Positions 1 to 12,299 of a stretch of 64,000 nucleotides of DNA are shown here, one piece after another (the stretch's first letter is position 1; each line of letters starts with the position of its first letter). Made by a program: the position numbers and the translations under genes. The stretch covers positions 744,001 to 808,000 of the forward strand of contig JAQGEQ010000170.1 in the NCBI GenBank assembly GCA_034620365.1. Direction: 5' to 3'. The stretch comes from Pegea sp. RAD2-039 (taxonomy: Eukaryota; Chordata; Thaliacea; Salpida; Salpidae). The notes under the pieces are model-generated. The model had not been told where the DNA came from, did no database searches, and saw only the letters and a list, made by a program, of their open reading frames with translations.

Positions 1-3000
1 GTCCCAACAAACAACCTGTCCCAACTAACAACCTGTCCACCAAACAACCTGTCCCACCAAACAACCTGTCCCACCAAACAACCTGTCCCACCAAACAACT
101 TGTCCCACCAAACCACTTGTCCCACCAAACAACCTGTCCCACCAAACAACCTGTCCCACCAAACAACCTGTCCCACCAAACAACCTGTCCCACCAAACTA
201 CCTGTCCCAACTAACAACTTGTCCCAACAAACAACTTGTCCCACCAAACAACCTGTCCCACCAAACACCTTGTCCCAACTAACCACTTGTTCCACCAAAC
301 AACCTTTCCACAAAACAACCTGTCCCACCAAACAACTTGTCCCAACTAACCACCTGTCCCACCAAACAACCTGTCCCAACTAACCACTTGTCCCACCAAA
401 CAACTTGTCCCACCAAACCACCTGTCCCACCAAACAACCTGTCCCACCAAACAACCTGTCCCAACTAACCACTTGTTCCACCAAACAACCTGTCCCACCA
501 AACAACTTGTCCCAACTAACCACTTGTTCCACCAAACAACTTGTCCCAACTAACCACTTGTCCCACCAAACAACTTGTCCCACCAAACAACCTGTCCCAA
601 CTAACCACTTGTCCCACCAAACAACCTGTCCCTTCAAACAACCTGTCCCAACTAACCACTTGTCCCACCAAACAACTTGTCCCACCAAACCACCTGTCCC
701 ACCAAACAACCTATCCCAACTAAACAACTTGTCCCAACAAACAACTTGTCCCACCAAACAACCTGTCCCACCAAACAACCTGTCCCAACTAACCACTTGT
801 CCCAACAAACAACCTGTCCCACCAAACAACCTGTCCCACCAAACAACCTATCCCACCAAACAACCTGTCCCACCAAACTACCTGTCCCAACTAACAACTT
901 GTCCCAACTAACAACCTGTCCCACCAAACAACCTGTCCCACCAAACAACCTGTCCCACCAAACAACTTGTCCCACCAAACCACTTGTCCCACCAAACAAC
1001 CTGTCCCACCAAACAACCTGTCCCACCAAACAACCTGTCCCAGCAAACAACCTGTCCCACCAAACAACCTGTCCCAGCTAACCACTTGTCCCAACAAACA
1101 ACCTGTCCCAACTAACAACCTGTCCCACCAAACAACCTGTCCCACCAAACAACCTGTCCCACCAAACAACCTGTCCCACCAAACAACTTGTCCCACCAAA
1201 CCACTTGTCCCACCAAACAACCTGTCCCACCAAACAACCTGTCCCACCAAACAACCTGTCCCACCAAACAACCTGTCCCACCAAACAACCTGTCCCACCA
1301 AACTACCTGTCCCAACTAACAACTTGTCCCAACAAACAACTTGTCCCACCAAACAACCTGTCCCACCAAACACCTTGTCCCAACTAACCACTTGTTCCAC
1401 CAAACAACCTTTCCACAAAACAACCTGTCCCACCAAACAACTTGTCCCAACTAACCACCTGTCCCACCAAACAACCTGTCCCAACTAACCACTTGTCCCA
1501 CCAAACAACTTGTCCCACCAAACCACCTGTCCCACCAAACAACCTGTCCCACCAAACAACCTGTCCCAACTAACCACTTGTTCCACCAAACAACCTGTCC
1601 CACCAAACAACTTGTCCCAACTAACCACTTGTTCCACCAAACAACTTGTCCCAACTAACCACTTGTCCCACCAAACAACTTGTCCCACCAAACAACCTGT
1701 CCCAACTAACCACTTGTCCCACCAAACAACCTGTCCCTTCAAACAACCTGTCCCAACTAACCACTTGTCCCACCAAACAACTTGTCCCACCAAACCACCT
1801 GTCCCACCAAACAACCTATCCCAACTAAACAACTTGTCCCAACAAACAACTTGTCCCACCAAACAACCTGTCCCACCAAACAACCTGTCCCACCAAACAA
1901 CCTGTCCCAACTAACCACTTGTCCCAACAAACAACCTGTCCCACCAAACAACCTGTCCCACCAAACAACCTATCCCACCAAACAACCTGTCCCACCAAAC
2001 TACCTGTCCCAACTAACAACTTGTCCCAACAAACAACTTGTCCAACCAAACAACCTGTCCCACCAAACAACCTGTCCCAACTAACCACTTGTCCCAACAA
2101 ACAACCTGTCCCACCAAACAACCTGTCCCACGAAACAACCTGTCCCACCAAACAACCTGTCCCAACTAACCACTTGTTCCACCAAACAACTTGTCCCAAC
2201 TAACCACTTGTCCCACCAAACAACTTGTCCCAACTAACCACTTGTCCCACCAAACAACTTGTGCCACCAAACAACCTGTCCCAACTAACCACTTGTCCCA
2301 CCAAACAACCTGTCCCTTCAAACAACCTGTCCCAACTAACCACTTGTCCCAACTAACCACTTGTCCCAACTAACAACCTGTCCCACCAAACAACCTGTCC
2401 CACCAAACAACTTGTCCCAACTAACCACTTGTCCCACCAAACAACTTGTCCCAACAAACAACCTGTCCCACCAAACAACCTGTCCCACCGAACAACCTGT
2501 CCCACCAAACAACCTGTCCCAACTAACCACTTGTTCCACCAAACAACCTGTCCCACCAAACAACTTGTCCCAACTAACCACTTGTCCCACCAAACAACTT
2601 GTCCCACCAAACAACCTGTCCCAACTAACCACTTGTCCCACCAAACAACCTGTCCCACCAAACCACCTGTCCCACCAAACAACCTGTCCCAACTAACCAC
2701 TTGTTCCACCAAACAACTTGTCCCACCAAACAACTTGTCCCAACTAACCACTTGTCCCAACTAACAACCTGTCCCACCAAACAACCTGTCCCACCAAACA
2801 ACCTGTCCCAACTAACCACTTGTCCCAACAAACAACCTGTCCCACCAAACAACCTGTCCCACCAAACAACCTATCCCACCAAACAACCTGTCCCACCAAA
2901 CTACCTGTCCCAACTAACAACTTGTCCCAACTAACAACCTGTCCCACCAAACAACCTGTCCCACCAAACAACCTGTCCCAACTAACCACTTGTCCCAACA

Positions 3001-5190
3001 AACAACCTGTCCCACCAAACAACCTGTCCCACGAAACAACCTGTCCCACCAAACAACCTGTCCCAACTAACCACTTGTTCCACCAAACAACTTGTCCCAA
3101 CTAACCACTTGTCCCACCAAACAACTTGTCCCAACTAACCACTTGTCCCACCAAACAACTTGTGCCACCAAACAACCTGTCCCAACTAACCACTTGTCCC
3201 ACCAAACAACCTGTCCCTTCAAACAACCTGTCCCAACTAACCACTTGTCCCAACTAACCACTTGTCCCAACTAACAACCTGTCCCACCAAACAACCTGTC
3301 CCACCAAACAACTTGTCCCAACTAACCACTTGTCCCACCAAACAACTTGTGCCACCAAACAACCTGTCCCAACTAACCACTTGTCCCACCAAACAACCTG
3401 TCCCTTCAAACAACCTGTCCCAACTAACCACTTGTCCCAACTAACCACTTGTCCCAACTAACAACCTGTCCCACCAAACAACCTGTCCCACCAAACAACT
3501 TGTCCCAACTAACCACTTGTCCCACCAAACAACTTGTCCCAACAAACAACCTGTCCCACCAAACAACCTGTCCCACCGAACAACCTGTCCCACCAAACAA
3601 CCTGTCCCAACTAACCACTTGTTCCACCAAACAACCTGTCCCACCAAACAACTTGTCCCAACTAACCACTTGTCCCACCAAACAACTTGTCCCACCAAAC
3701 CACCTGTCCCACCAAACAACCTATCCCAACTAAACAACTTGTCCCAACAAACAACTTGTCCCACCAAACAACCTGTCCCACCAAACAACTTGTCCCAACA
3801 AACAACTTGTCCCACCAAACAACCTGTCCCACCAAACAACCTGTCCCACCAAACAACCTGTCCCACCAAACAACCTGTCCCAACTAACAACTTGTCCCAA
3901 CAAACAACTTGTCCCACCAAACAACCTGTCCCACCAAACAACCTGTCCCACCAAACAACCTGTCCCAACTAACCACTTGTCCCAACAAACAACCTGTCCC
4001 ATCAAACAACCTGTCCCACCAAACAACCTGTCCCACCAAACAACCTGTCCCACCAAACAACCTGTCCCAACTAACCACTTGTCCCACCAAACAACCTGTC
4101 CCAACTAACCACTTGTCCCACCAAACAACTTGTCCCACCAAACAAGCTGTCCCACCAAACAAGCTGTCCCAACTAAACAACTTGTCCCAACAAACAACTT
4201 GTCCCACCAAACAACCTGTCCCACCAAACAAGCTGTCCCAACTAACCACTTGTCCCACCAAACAACCTGTCCCACCAAACCACCTGTCCCACCAAACAAC
4301 CTGTCCCAACTAACCACTTGTTCCACCAAACAACTTGTCCCACCAAACAACTTGTCCCACCAAACAACTTGTCCCAACTAACCACTTGTCCCACCAAACA
4401 ACTTGTCCCACCAAACAACCTGTCCCAACTAACCACTTGTCCCACCAAACAACCTGTCCCACCAAACCACCTGTCCCACCAAACAACCTGTCCCAACTAA
4501 CCACTTGTTCCACCAAACAACTTGTCCCACCAAACAACTTGTCCCAACTAACCACTTGTCCCAACTAACAACCTGTCCCACCAAACAACCTGTCCCACCA
4601 AACAACTTGTCCCAACTAACCACTTGTCCCACCAAACAACTTGTCCCAACTAACAACTTGTCCCACCAAACAACCTGTCCCACCAAACAACCTGTCCCAA
4701 CTAACAACCTGTCCCACCAAACAACCTGTCCCACCAAACAACTTGTCCCAACTAACCACCTGTGTCCCACCAAACAACAACCTGTTGTGTCCCAACTAAC
4801 CACTTGTCCCAACAACCTGTCCCACCAAACAACCTGTCCCAACTAACCACTTGTCCCACCAAACAACTTGTCCCAACTAATCACCTGTCCCACCAAACAA
4901 CTTGTCCCAACTAACCACTTGTCCCAACTAACAACCTGTCCCACCAAACAACCTGTCCCATCAAACAACTTGTCCCAACTAACCACTTGTCCCACCAAAC
5001 AGTTTGTCCCACCAAACAACCTGTCCCACCAAACAACCTGTCCCAACTAACCACTTGTCCCACCAAACAACTTGTCCCAACTAACCACCTGTCCCACCAA
5101 ACAACTTGTCCCAACTAACCACTTGTCCCACCAAACAACTTGTCCCACCAAACCACCTGTCCCACCAAACCACTTGTCCCAACTAACCAC
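1..5190 (+). repeat. Giant 17-bp minisatellite (about 300 units)
   Basis: The window opens inside a tandem array of a 17-bp unit close to CAACCTGTCCCACCAAA, with recurring variants (CTTGTCCC, CCAACTAAC, CTATCCC, CTGTGCC). Because three units make 51 nt (17 codons) and the commonest unit has no stop in most frames, long meaningless ORFs with a 17-residue period appear on both strands. Whole blocks recur at offsets of 1105 bp (65 units: 100-282 with 1205-1387, 541-723 with 1646-1828) and 901 bp (53 units: 2166-2369 with 3067-3270), so the array grew by block duplication. It degenerates around 4750-4850 and ends in a pyrimidine-rich stretch that forms a splice acceptor at 5204-5205, so it is probably the 3' part of an intron of the next gene. 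The left end lies outside the window. Confidence 0.95.
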
Positions 5191-5205
5191 TTATCTCATT
5201 TACAG

Positions 5206-5977
5206 TGTGGATAACTTGACCAGCTTCAAGTCCAGCCCACTTCTTGACATTGTGTCTACAAAGACCCAAACACCTCGTCAGGGCAACAGGAAACAGACCC
5301 GCAGGTCTCCAACCCCAACCACCCTCATATCATCAGTCACCAAGTCCCCCATCAAATCCATCTTCAATCAATTTGCAAGCTCCGGGTCCTACTCCCTACA
5401 TCATCCCTCTCATGACGTCACAACGACGATGATGCCTCGACGAAACGCGATTAAGCCGCTCCAAGGCGGAGTCTCGCTGCTTCAGTATTCACCATCGGTT
5501 AAAAAGTTGGATGTTCAAGACACAAATCCTCATCATGGAGGTTGGAGGAGAAAAATGAAGGAATTAGTGAGTCCGGGACAGAGATCTTTGAAACTCGGAG
5601 GTTTGCCACTAGAGGCAGTAGAGAGCTCGCGGATTAATATTTGATTTTCAGATCACACGGAATCATCCAGTAAGACTCTTCCTAGGATCAGGCATAAGGA
5701 TGCTGATAGTGAAAAAACAGAGAGGACGAGGAAGACACACTTCTCGATGTCGGAGTACGATGGATTCGGATCGAGTCGAAGTGATGAAGATTGTCGTGAT
5801 GATTCCAACGTTAAGGAAGACGCGAAACACGTGACGTCATTACTGAGAAAGGCTTCACTGTGGACCAGCGATCCGTGTTTGTTGGACAGTATTGAACCAG
5901 ACACTTGTGATCCACCTGTGCCAGTGATCATGATTGAAGAAGAAATCAGTGATGAGGGATTTCTAACTCGATTGTGA
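5206..5977 (+). CDS. 3' exons of an unidentified gene (partial)
   Basis: An open exon starts after the acceptor TTTACAG at 5205 and reads VDNLTSFKSSPLLDIV..., rich in Ser, Pro, Thr and basic residues, to about 5566. A second coding stretch starts after TTTTCAG at 5651 and runs to TGA at 5975-5977. It is acidic and Ser-rich and ends EEEISDEGFLTRL. The strong donor GTGAGT at 5567 leaves phase 0, but the second exon needs one extra base; a weaker donor (GTTGGA) at 5541 restores phase. Otherwise the first exon ends at its own stop at 5642-5644. No domain is recognised and the protein looks disordered. The 5' exons lie left of the window, beyond the minisatellite. It converges on WDR34. Confidence 0.55.
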
Positions 5978-6039
5978 CGTCATTCATCGCGTTTCATTGT
6001 TTGCTAATTTATTACACAACAAAAAGTGGTTTTAACTGA

Positions 6040-6110
6040 TCGACATCTCCCCTAGCAACCACAAAACTCTCCTAGCAACTACATCCTCTCACTAGCAACC
6101 ACTTTAATGA
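6040..6110 (+). repeat. Short repeats of CTAGCAACCAC between convergent genes
   Basis: Three near-copies of CTAGCAACCAC occur at 6053-6106. Two more (TTAGCAACCAC, CTAGCAACCAT) are at about 7052-7074 in a WDR34 intron, and a 15-bp triplet GTTGTCATGGAGATG / GTTGCTATAGTGATG / GTTACC lies at 6934-6968 in the same intron. The reverse half reads GGTTGCTAG. The motif resembles half of an RFX X-box, but no clean full X-box was seen here, so this may be a young minisatellite seed. Confidence 0.5.
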
Positions 6111-6169
6111 CTTTTTCGTGCAATTTTCAACGATTAAAATTCTCAAAGTTTTTATTTCACAAAAATTAA

Positions 6170-8912
6170 TCACAGTGATAAAGCATCTTTAATAAGATCT
6201 TCCAACATTCGAGTCTCTTCTTGAAGAGTAAGATCACTAAAGATCAGTCCATCTCCGATCCTCCAAACGTTTAAATGACCACTAGACGATGCTGTTGCCA
6301 ATAAATTGGGTCTTTTGGAGGTCATTTGAAGATGATTAATCCCAGCAGCAGCCTCCCTTTTGAAAAAAGTAGTTTAAGATTTGTCTGAGAGCAGATTAGA
6401 TCTCACTGGGTGGCGCTGGCAACTATACAATTGCGCGCGATATCAAACGCGACCAATTTGCCACTACTGTGGGCTGCATAGAAGAGTGTAGGTCGGGTGA
6501 AGGACCAAGAAGCGGAGATCAAAGTGTGACCCGACAGATCAGTCAATCGGACCTCACGAAGTACCGCACGCTCCAATGAGTGATAGATTCTGAAAAACGC
6601 GATCTTGTGATGAAAAAAATAGCGGTTGTTATATGGCAACCTGCAAGTTTGATCGATAGATGAAGTGAGAAAGATGTTTCGATGAAATGGGGCGGATTCA
6701 ATAGAGTAGATGGGACCCTTGTGGGGTTCGTACACGAATGTAATTGGATTATTGTCGTCGTTCCGGCTCAGTGAACATTTGATCAATATTCCATTTTCGA
6801 GTCCCACAATTACATCAGAGTTGCTCATCAACATTTGATCTCCAAGATTTAGGGAGCAGAACGCTGTGATCCCTAGATTCCCACGCCCTTTCAATCCGTA
6901 GCTCCTACACCAGTCGGGAAATCACTTGTAGTTGTCATGGAGATGGTTGCTATAGTGATGGTTACCTAGGAATATTTCTGGTTGAGATTAAGAATTCGCT
7001 TTCAACTTTAATTTCTGATGAGATTGAAGTCTAAAAAACAAAACTGGTCACTTAGCAACCACCTAGCAACCATCTAATCACCATCTTTATCTTCCACATC
7101 ACCATCTTGCCATCAGAGCTTGACGAGAGGAGCTTTGTGTATCTGAAAAGGAAATTGAATGATTGACAAAATAAAAGATGACAAAGTCACTTTTGGGCGT
7201 CGCTTTCAGCCCAACATAAGCCGGTCACTGGGTCATTATGAAGCAGGTCGGTGTAAATCACGTGATCAGAACTCAAGTTACAAATTGCCACAACTCCAGA
7301 AAATAGTCCCGCTGAAATTTGATACTAACCATTGAAATTGTTCGACAAATCTTAGATATTCACCCGCGAGTATCCCTGAAATCTTAGGATGAAATAAAAC
7401 TGACTGAACACTTGTTTCAAATTCAAATTTCTGGTCACTTTCATCTAGCTTTATTTTGGGTCTATCAATGTTCCAGACACAAACATAGGAGCTGAAAAGT
7501 ATCATTGACATTATTGATGATTTGGTCGAGGTGACTGACCGTTGTTTACACCAAGCCATTGTTTTGTTAAACCCATATGATACTGCAATTGAAGATCCAG
7601 AGGGACTCCATGAAAGACCAGTTACTTCTAGCTGCTCGTTATCTGTGACATTTTTTATTAAATCTTCTAATTTTTAATTATCAACAAAGTTGTGATGATA
7701 TGAATTTATCTGAAGTCTCGTATTTGAAAAAAAGTTGTAAAAGGTTTTGAAGATTACCTTCAGAATTATTCAGAGCCATTTTTTCAAAGATAGAAAGATC
7801 ACATGTTAAAGAATCTTCCCTATTTGATGTCTTAACTTTAGCAATTTTTGAATATTTATCAACTGTTGCATTATTCATCTTTATTTGCCTGATCAACAAA
7901 CATAAGTAAAAACAGATTTATCTCAAATTAATAACAAATATTTATTCTATAAACTTATAAGCATAATAAACCAATTTAATAATTGTAATCAATACTGACT
8001 TTAAAACAATTGGTTCAACTGTTTTTAAAAATGAAGTTAAATGGACATTTTCTTTTTCATCTTTGTTATCCAGCTGATGACTTTGCATTAAATCCAATAT
8101 AGATTCAGTTTGGGAATAAGAGCTTTTAAATTGAGCTGATTGGTTTGCCACATCAGAAGTAATAATTTCACTTAAAAAAGATTTTAATTTCAGCAAATTA
8201 CTAAAAATAAAGTTTATTTTTAAATTCAAAGCAACTAAAAAAGATGCTTTAATAACTGTTTTACTCAAGTATAACTACTTATAGCATAGGGCAGTTAATT
8301 ACTTTGAGATTGATGTAAACAACTAATTGAGAATTTTTAGTCTGTCTGTAAAAATAAATGAAAGCTAACAATATAATCAAGTAAAATGGTGGTGTTAACA
8401 GCTGTAATAGATTATGAGTAATTAAATCATATCAGATGAAATAAATATGGTAATACACTTTAAAATAAAAAAGTTTAAAATTAAATATAGATTTAAACAC
8501 TTCATCAATTATTTTGAAAGTTATTTATATAAATTAATAAAGCTTTATAACATTTTATATTTCCTAAAACTCAGTTAATAATTCTTTTATTAGTAGAAGA
8601 AATCAATTTTAAGAAAAAGTATATCAATAATGGAATTTTAAGTTTTTAGTGATTTCTATTTTGGTTTATTAATTAATTGAAGTTTTTAACTTTATATTCT
8701 ATTTTTTCAGTTGTTCATAAATGTTACTTTTAAATAATTGTGGTAGTTTATAAATTTGATTAATGGATTCCATTAAAACTATTTAATGTCGTCAGTAAGT
8801 ATATTTGCAAATAATATACATACCTAGTTTGGGTGTGATGATCATTTAGATTTTTGTGTGCTTTCCAATTTGAAACAAATTGTGTTAGTTCAGATTCACT
8901 ATCTTGAAACAT
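6170..8912 (-). CDS. DYNC2I2: Dynein-2 intermediate chain 2 (WDR34), WD40 protein
   Basis: Ten phased exons (8824-8912, 8000-8170, 7758-7888, 7540-7642, 7364-7491, 7191-7311, 7071-7142, 6641-6904, 6407-6589, 6170-6356) give about 482 aa, near the usual length of WDR34. The N-terminal part has the light-chain-binding style SxSQTES segment. WD40 blades follow, with diagnostic strings FHPKISGILA, HKGPIYSIESAPFHRNIFL and ASSSGHLNVWRIGDG that follow WDR34 from known animals closely. The protein is an intermediate chain of the cytoplasmic dynein-2 motor that drives retrograde intraflagellar transport in cilia. The introns at 7492-7539 (48 nt), 7312-7363 (52 nt) and 6590-6640 (51 nt) are tiny, and two of them are open in frame. 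The junction between exons 7 and 8 is the least certain. The start ATG at 8912 faces SET across 315 bp. Confidence 0.9.
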
Positions 8913-9227
8913 TTTAGCTTAAATATATTCTTGAATATTTATCAAAAATTTAGTAAAAACGCCAAAATTGTTGCATTCTCAGGGGTCTACTTACATTACA
9001 TGGACTTTCTGAAATGTACAATCTGAATTAATGAACGCGTACTGATATCTGGTAAAGAACTATCCAATAGAAATTCAGTAGTTAACTTTCATGATAGGGA
9101 AAACTTTAAATATACGCCCTCAAGTGGTGAGTTTGTAAAAACTTATCAAAACTTTTCAGTTCATCATTACAACGTTTGCAGCTCTTAACTTGTCGTTGTA
9201 TATTTTAATCTTCTGCCGCCACACGTC
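8913..9227. promoter_or_regulatory. Divergent WDR34/SET promoter spacer
   Basis: The start codons of WDR34 (8912, minus) and SET (9228, plus) are separated by 315 bp, so both promoters must lie here or in transcribed leader. No TATA box, CRE or X-box stands out. The part nearest SET (9170-9227) is slightly richer in GC. Shared regulation is an inference from spacing only. Confidence 0.4.
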
Positions 9228-10761
9228 ATGTCCGCAAAAAATGCGAAAAAGCCTAAAATTGATTGTGAGAAGCCAAATGGAGCAGTAACTGCACGTAAGT
9301 TGTTGATTTGTATTTAGAAAAGTTTTTTTTGATTGAAACATGTTTCCAATTATTCTCATCGATTTTATTTTTTTTTTAATTTTTGAAAAAAAACTTTAAT
9401 TTTTTTTATATCCTATTTGTTCAGTTAATACTAACTTTGATTATGTAAAATAATGGATAAAATTTTAGATTAATAATTTTAATTCCAATTATTTCATCTG
9501 GTATTTGTTAATAAATTCCCATATCTTTAATTATTTAAATTTTATCAAAATCTTTATTATTTGTTGAGTTATATTAGAGTTAGCTTTGATGAGCTTAAAA
9601 TTATTTTTTCATATTTTACTTAATTCAAGTAATTCATATTTATTAGTTAACTTATAATATTTGAAATGTATCAATTACAAATCTTTTGTAATATTTTGTA
9701 ATTCAAATCATTTACATAAAATATTTTTCAGCTAATAGATTGGCAGTTGATAAAGCGATAGAAGTTATTGGGGAACTTCAAAATGAAGTTGATCAGTTAA
9801 ATGAGCAAGCAAGTGAAGAGATTTTAAAAGTGGAGAAGAAATATGTAAAATTAAGGTAAGAGATTAATTTGGAAAACTTTTTTTTACATTTTGCTGCTTT
9901 AAAGACGTCCTTTTTATGAGAAACGTGCCAGTCATATCGACCGTGTCCCAAAGTTTTGGAGCTGGGCTTTTCTCCATCACCCACAATTCTCTGCTTTGCT
10001 TGATGAAGATGATGAAGATCTCTTCCAAAATTATTTGGAAAAATGTGATGTTCAAGATTTAGAAGATGGCAAAACTGGTTATACGATCTCTTTTGTGCGT
10101 TTAAAGATCTACTTCTGAAGATTTCGTCTCTTATCTCCATTTATCTTTCAGACTTTTCATGAGAATCCTTATTTTGAAAACAAAGTCATCTCCAAAACAC
10201 TGGCAATTCTTGATACTGGTGCCCCTGCTTCAACCTCAACTAAGATCAAATGGAGGGATGGTATGGTGAGTGATCCTTTGATTTATTAGTGATTTTTGAT
10301 TATCTAATCTGATATTTGAAGGATATAACCAAGCGCCGACAAGAAGCTGCTGCAAAAGGAAAGCGAAAGCATGACGATCTTGAAAACTTCTTCAGGTTTT
10401 TATCTTTTAGTTGATCACTTTGATTAATGATTACTTCATCTAGTGATCTTTGATTCGGTGATCTCTGATCTGTTATCTTTTTGTAGTTGGTTCAACGACT
10501 CCGGTGAGCTAGGAGCCGATGAAGAGATTGGTGAAGTCATCAAAGAAGACATCTGGCCAAATCCTCTTCAGTTTTTCCTCCTTGGTGATGTTTCTCAAGA
10601 TGACGAAGATGATGATGAGGATGAAAGTGGAGAAGAAGATGAGGAAGGCTTAGATGACATCATTGAAGAAGAAGATGAGGAAATAGATGATACAAAAGTG
10701 AGATTTCATTTTGCTGAAATTTTGTTTTCAAATCAATTTTTGTTGGCAGCAAGAAGATTAA
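9228..10761 (+). CDS. SET: SET / template-activating factor I (NAP-family histone chaperone)
   Basis: Seven phased exons (9228-9294, 9732-9855, 9905-10094, 10152-10265, 10322-10395, 10487-10697, 10750-10761) give 263 aa, close to vertebrate SET. The order is: short basic N-terminus, the dimerisation helix with [16 protein letters not shown], the earmuff domain with [19 protein letters not shown] and [36 protein letters not shown], then IWPNPLQFF and a long Asp/Glu tail ending QED. SET binds core histones, blocks histone acetylation and inhibits PP2A, in the nucleus. The final exon codes only four codons including the stop; an acceptor three bases downstream-shifted (CAAG) would end the protein in KIN instead. 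AATAAA-like sequence lies near 10968. Start chosen as the first ATG, just before the basic N-terminus. Confidence 0.95.
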
Positions 10762-11058
10762 TTGATCCGAAGATCCGATCATTGAAGACACAGTTTTGTT
10801 GTCACTTCTAAACTTTTCATCTTTATCATTAGCAACTGGCCAATTTTGTAACTTGTGATTTTTGGTGACATTTGGTTGCCTGATGTAAATTAGGTTTTAA
10901 CAAACCAATTTCTTTTTACATGCATGTTACAAGTGAAAAGATCGAATGGTTTTTCTCCAGTTATAGATTTTAATAAATTTTTAACTGACAAATTTCTAGC
11001 AAACATTTTCTAAGAGGTTGTAGACATAAAGGCGACAAGGCAGACTCGAGTTTTTCAG

Positions 11059-11229
11059 TTTAGTCTTGAAGTTAGGCAACATTTTGAGCCAAGGCCTGAT
11101 AACCCCAAAGAGGTTTAGTTTAAATCTCACCTAGAATTAACCAGTTAGATCAATTTATCTTGAAAACAGATCTCGCCAATGACAGCTGACCGAGAAGACT
11201 TGCTCAAAGTTGATGATGAGAGTTCTTAG
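11059..11229 (+). CDS. Two orphan terminal exons of an unknown small gene
   Basis: Exon 11059-11112 follows TTTTTCAG and reads FSLEVRQHFEPRPDNPKE up to a donor GTTTAG. After a 57-nt intron with a clean AAAACAG acceptor, exon 11170-11229 reads ISPMTADREDLLKVDDESS and stops at TAG. Both junctions are phase 0, and the composition (charged, Pro-rich) and GC content stand out from the flanks. No upstream exon was found with confidence; an ATG at 10919 starts MHVTSEKIEWFFSSYRF but stops at TAA. It could be the tail of a small gene downstream of SET or a decayed gene fragment. No family recognised. Confidence 0.45.
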
Positions 11230-12299
11230 TAGATGCCTGCGTAGTAAAGCTATCCTAGTAGTAGTGATAGTATGATCTTTTAAGAATCCGATGTAGCAAG
11301 TTTGTAGAACTTCTAATTAACCATCTAACTATTTTCTTCTTTCACTATTTGAATTTACAATTGAATAGAATAATATCCTCGAATAGCATTTTAGGAAAGA
11401 TTTATTTGAAGTTTTGACCACAACTTTCAAATTGAATCTGAAACTTACAGCCCCTTGAAGACTTTCGGTTGACTCCCAGATAACAAAATATTAAAACGAT
11501 AAAAGGTCCATATAAAGATTCCATTATAGATCTTGCCGACGATTCGTTAAATTGTTAAAAATGAGATCATCATAGATAGATGAAAGAATCATTAACCATC
11601 CCAAGAGTTGCCAATATTCACAAATGATATTATTTTCAAAAAAAAAGGTTTTAATAAAAAGTTTATATTAACATTTTATTGGATATTTTTAATAAATTTT
11701 CTGCAGATCAAAATTGGGAGTCACTTAAATATCTTATAGACTTTTCAAGAAGAAAATTCTTTTTATATTTTCATGCTCTTTTGTTTGATTGGTGTCCAGC
11801 CATCAGCTTTTTAGAGTAGGAAGTAGAATTATTTTTATCTATGACCAAAAACTGAACTGATACAATAATTGTGTTTTAATTCATCTGTAAGTAATTCCTT
11901 TGAATGTTTTGCACAAAATTAAAAAAAAAACTCGAAATAATTTGCGTTGAAAATCTCTGTTATAGATGGGAACCTTAAACTCTTGTTTAAACTTTATCAA
12001 TGGCACGCAATAAAAAGAGCTTGCCACTTATAATTTAATATCAATATAAAGAAGTTTTATCAGTCAACAACAAAAGTATCAAACTTTTAGATTTTGTATC
12101 TTTTATTGAATAGAAAAGAGTTATCATTAAAGATTTAAACAAAAAAGACTTTTACGAGAATACATCACCAAAAAATACAGGAAAGAAGAATATGAATAAA
12201 TTAAGAAATTCCTTTTTCGAAAATATTTGAAGAGCTTTCTCTCAAATGTTCTTACATCGAAGTTTTAATGATGTTTGCAAACATCCACAATAATTCAAT
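11230..12299. other. Non-coding spacer
   Basis: AT-rich sequence with poly-A runs (11638-11646, 11920-11929). I see no exon-like patch, repeat or RNA gene. Confidence 0.5.

Noticed and set aside
1-5190. CRISPR array or mucin-like coding region
   Set aside because: There are no spacers, the unit is 17 bp in direct contiguity, and the frame shifts every unit. All other content is eukaryotic and intron-bearing.
1-5190. Telomeric or centromeric satellite
   Set aside because: The array ends in a splice acceptor of a gene and shares its core with intronic arrays elsewhere in the window; no telomere hexamer is present.
7278-7559. Single ORF as one WDR34 exon
   Set aside because: Comparison with the WD40 blades shows 48-nt and 52-nt introns inside it; removing them restores the family sequence (QRSYVCVWNIDRP and ILAAGLFSG).
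9156-9359. Reverse-strand ORF over SET exon 1
   Set aside because: It is the antisense shadow of the SET start exon, which is in frame with the rest of SET.
9793-10140. Reverse-strand ORFs over SET exons 2-3
   Set aside because: Antisense to strongly conserved SET sequence.
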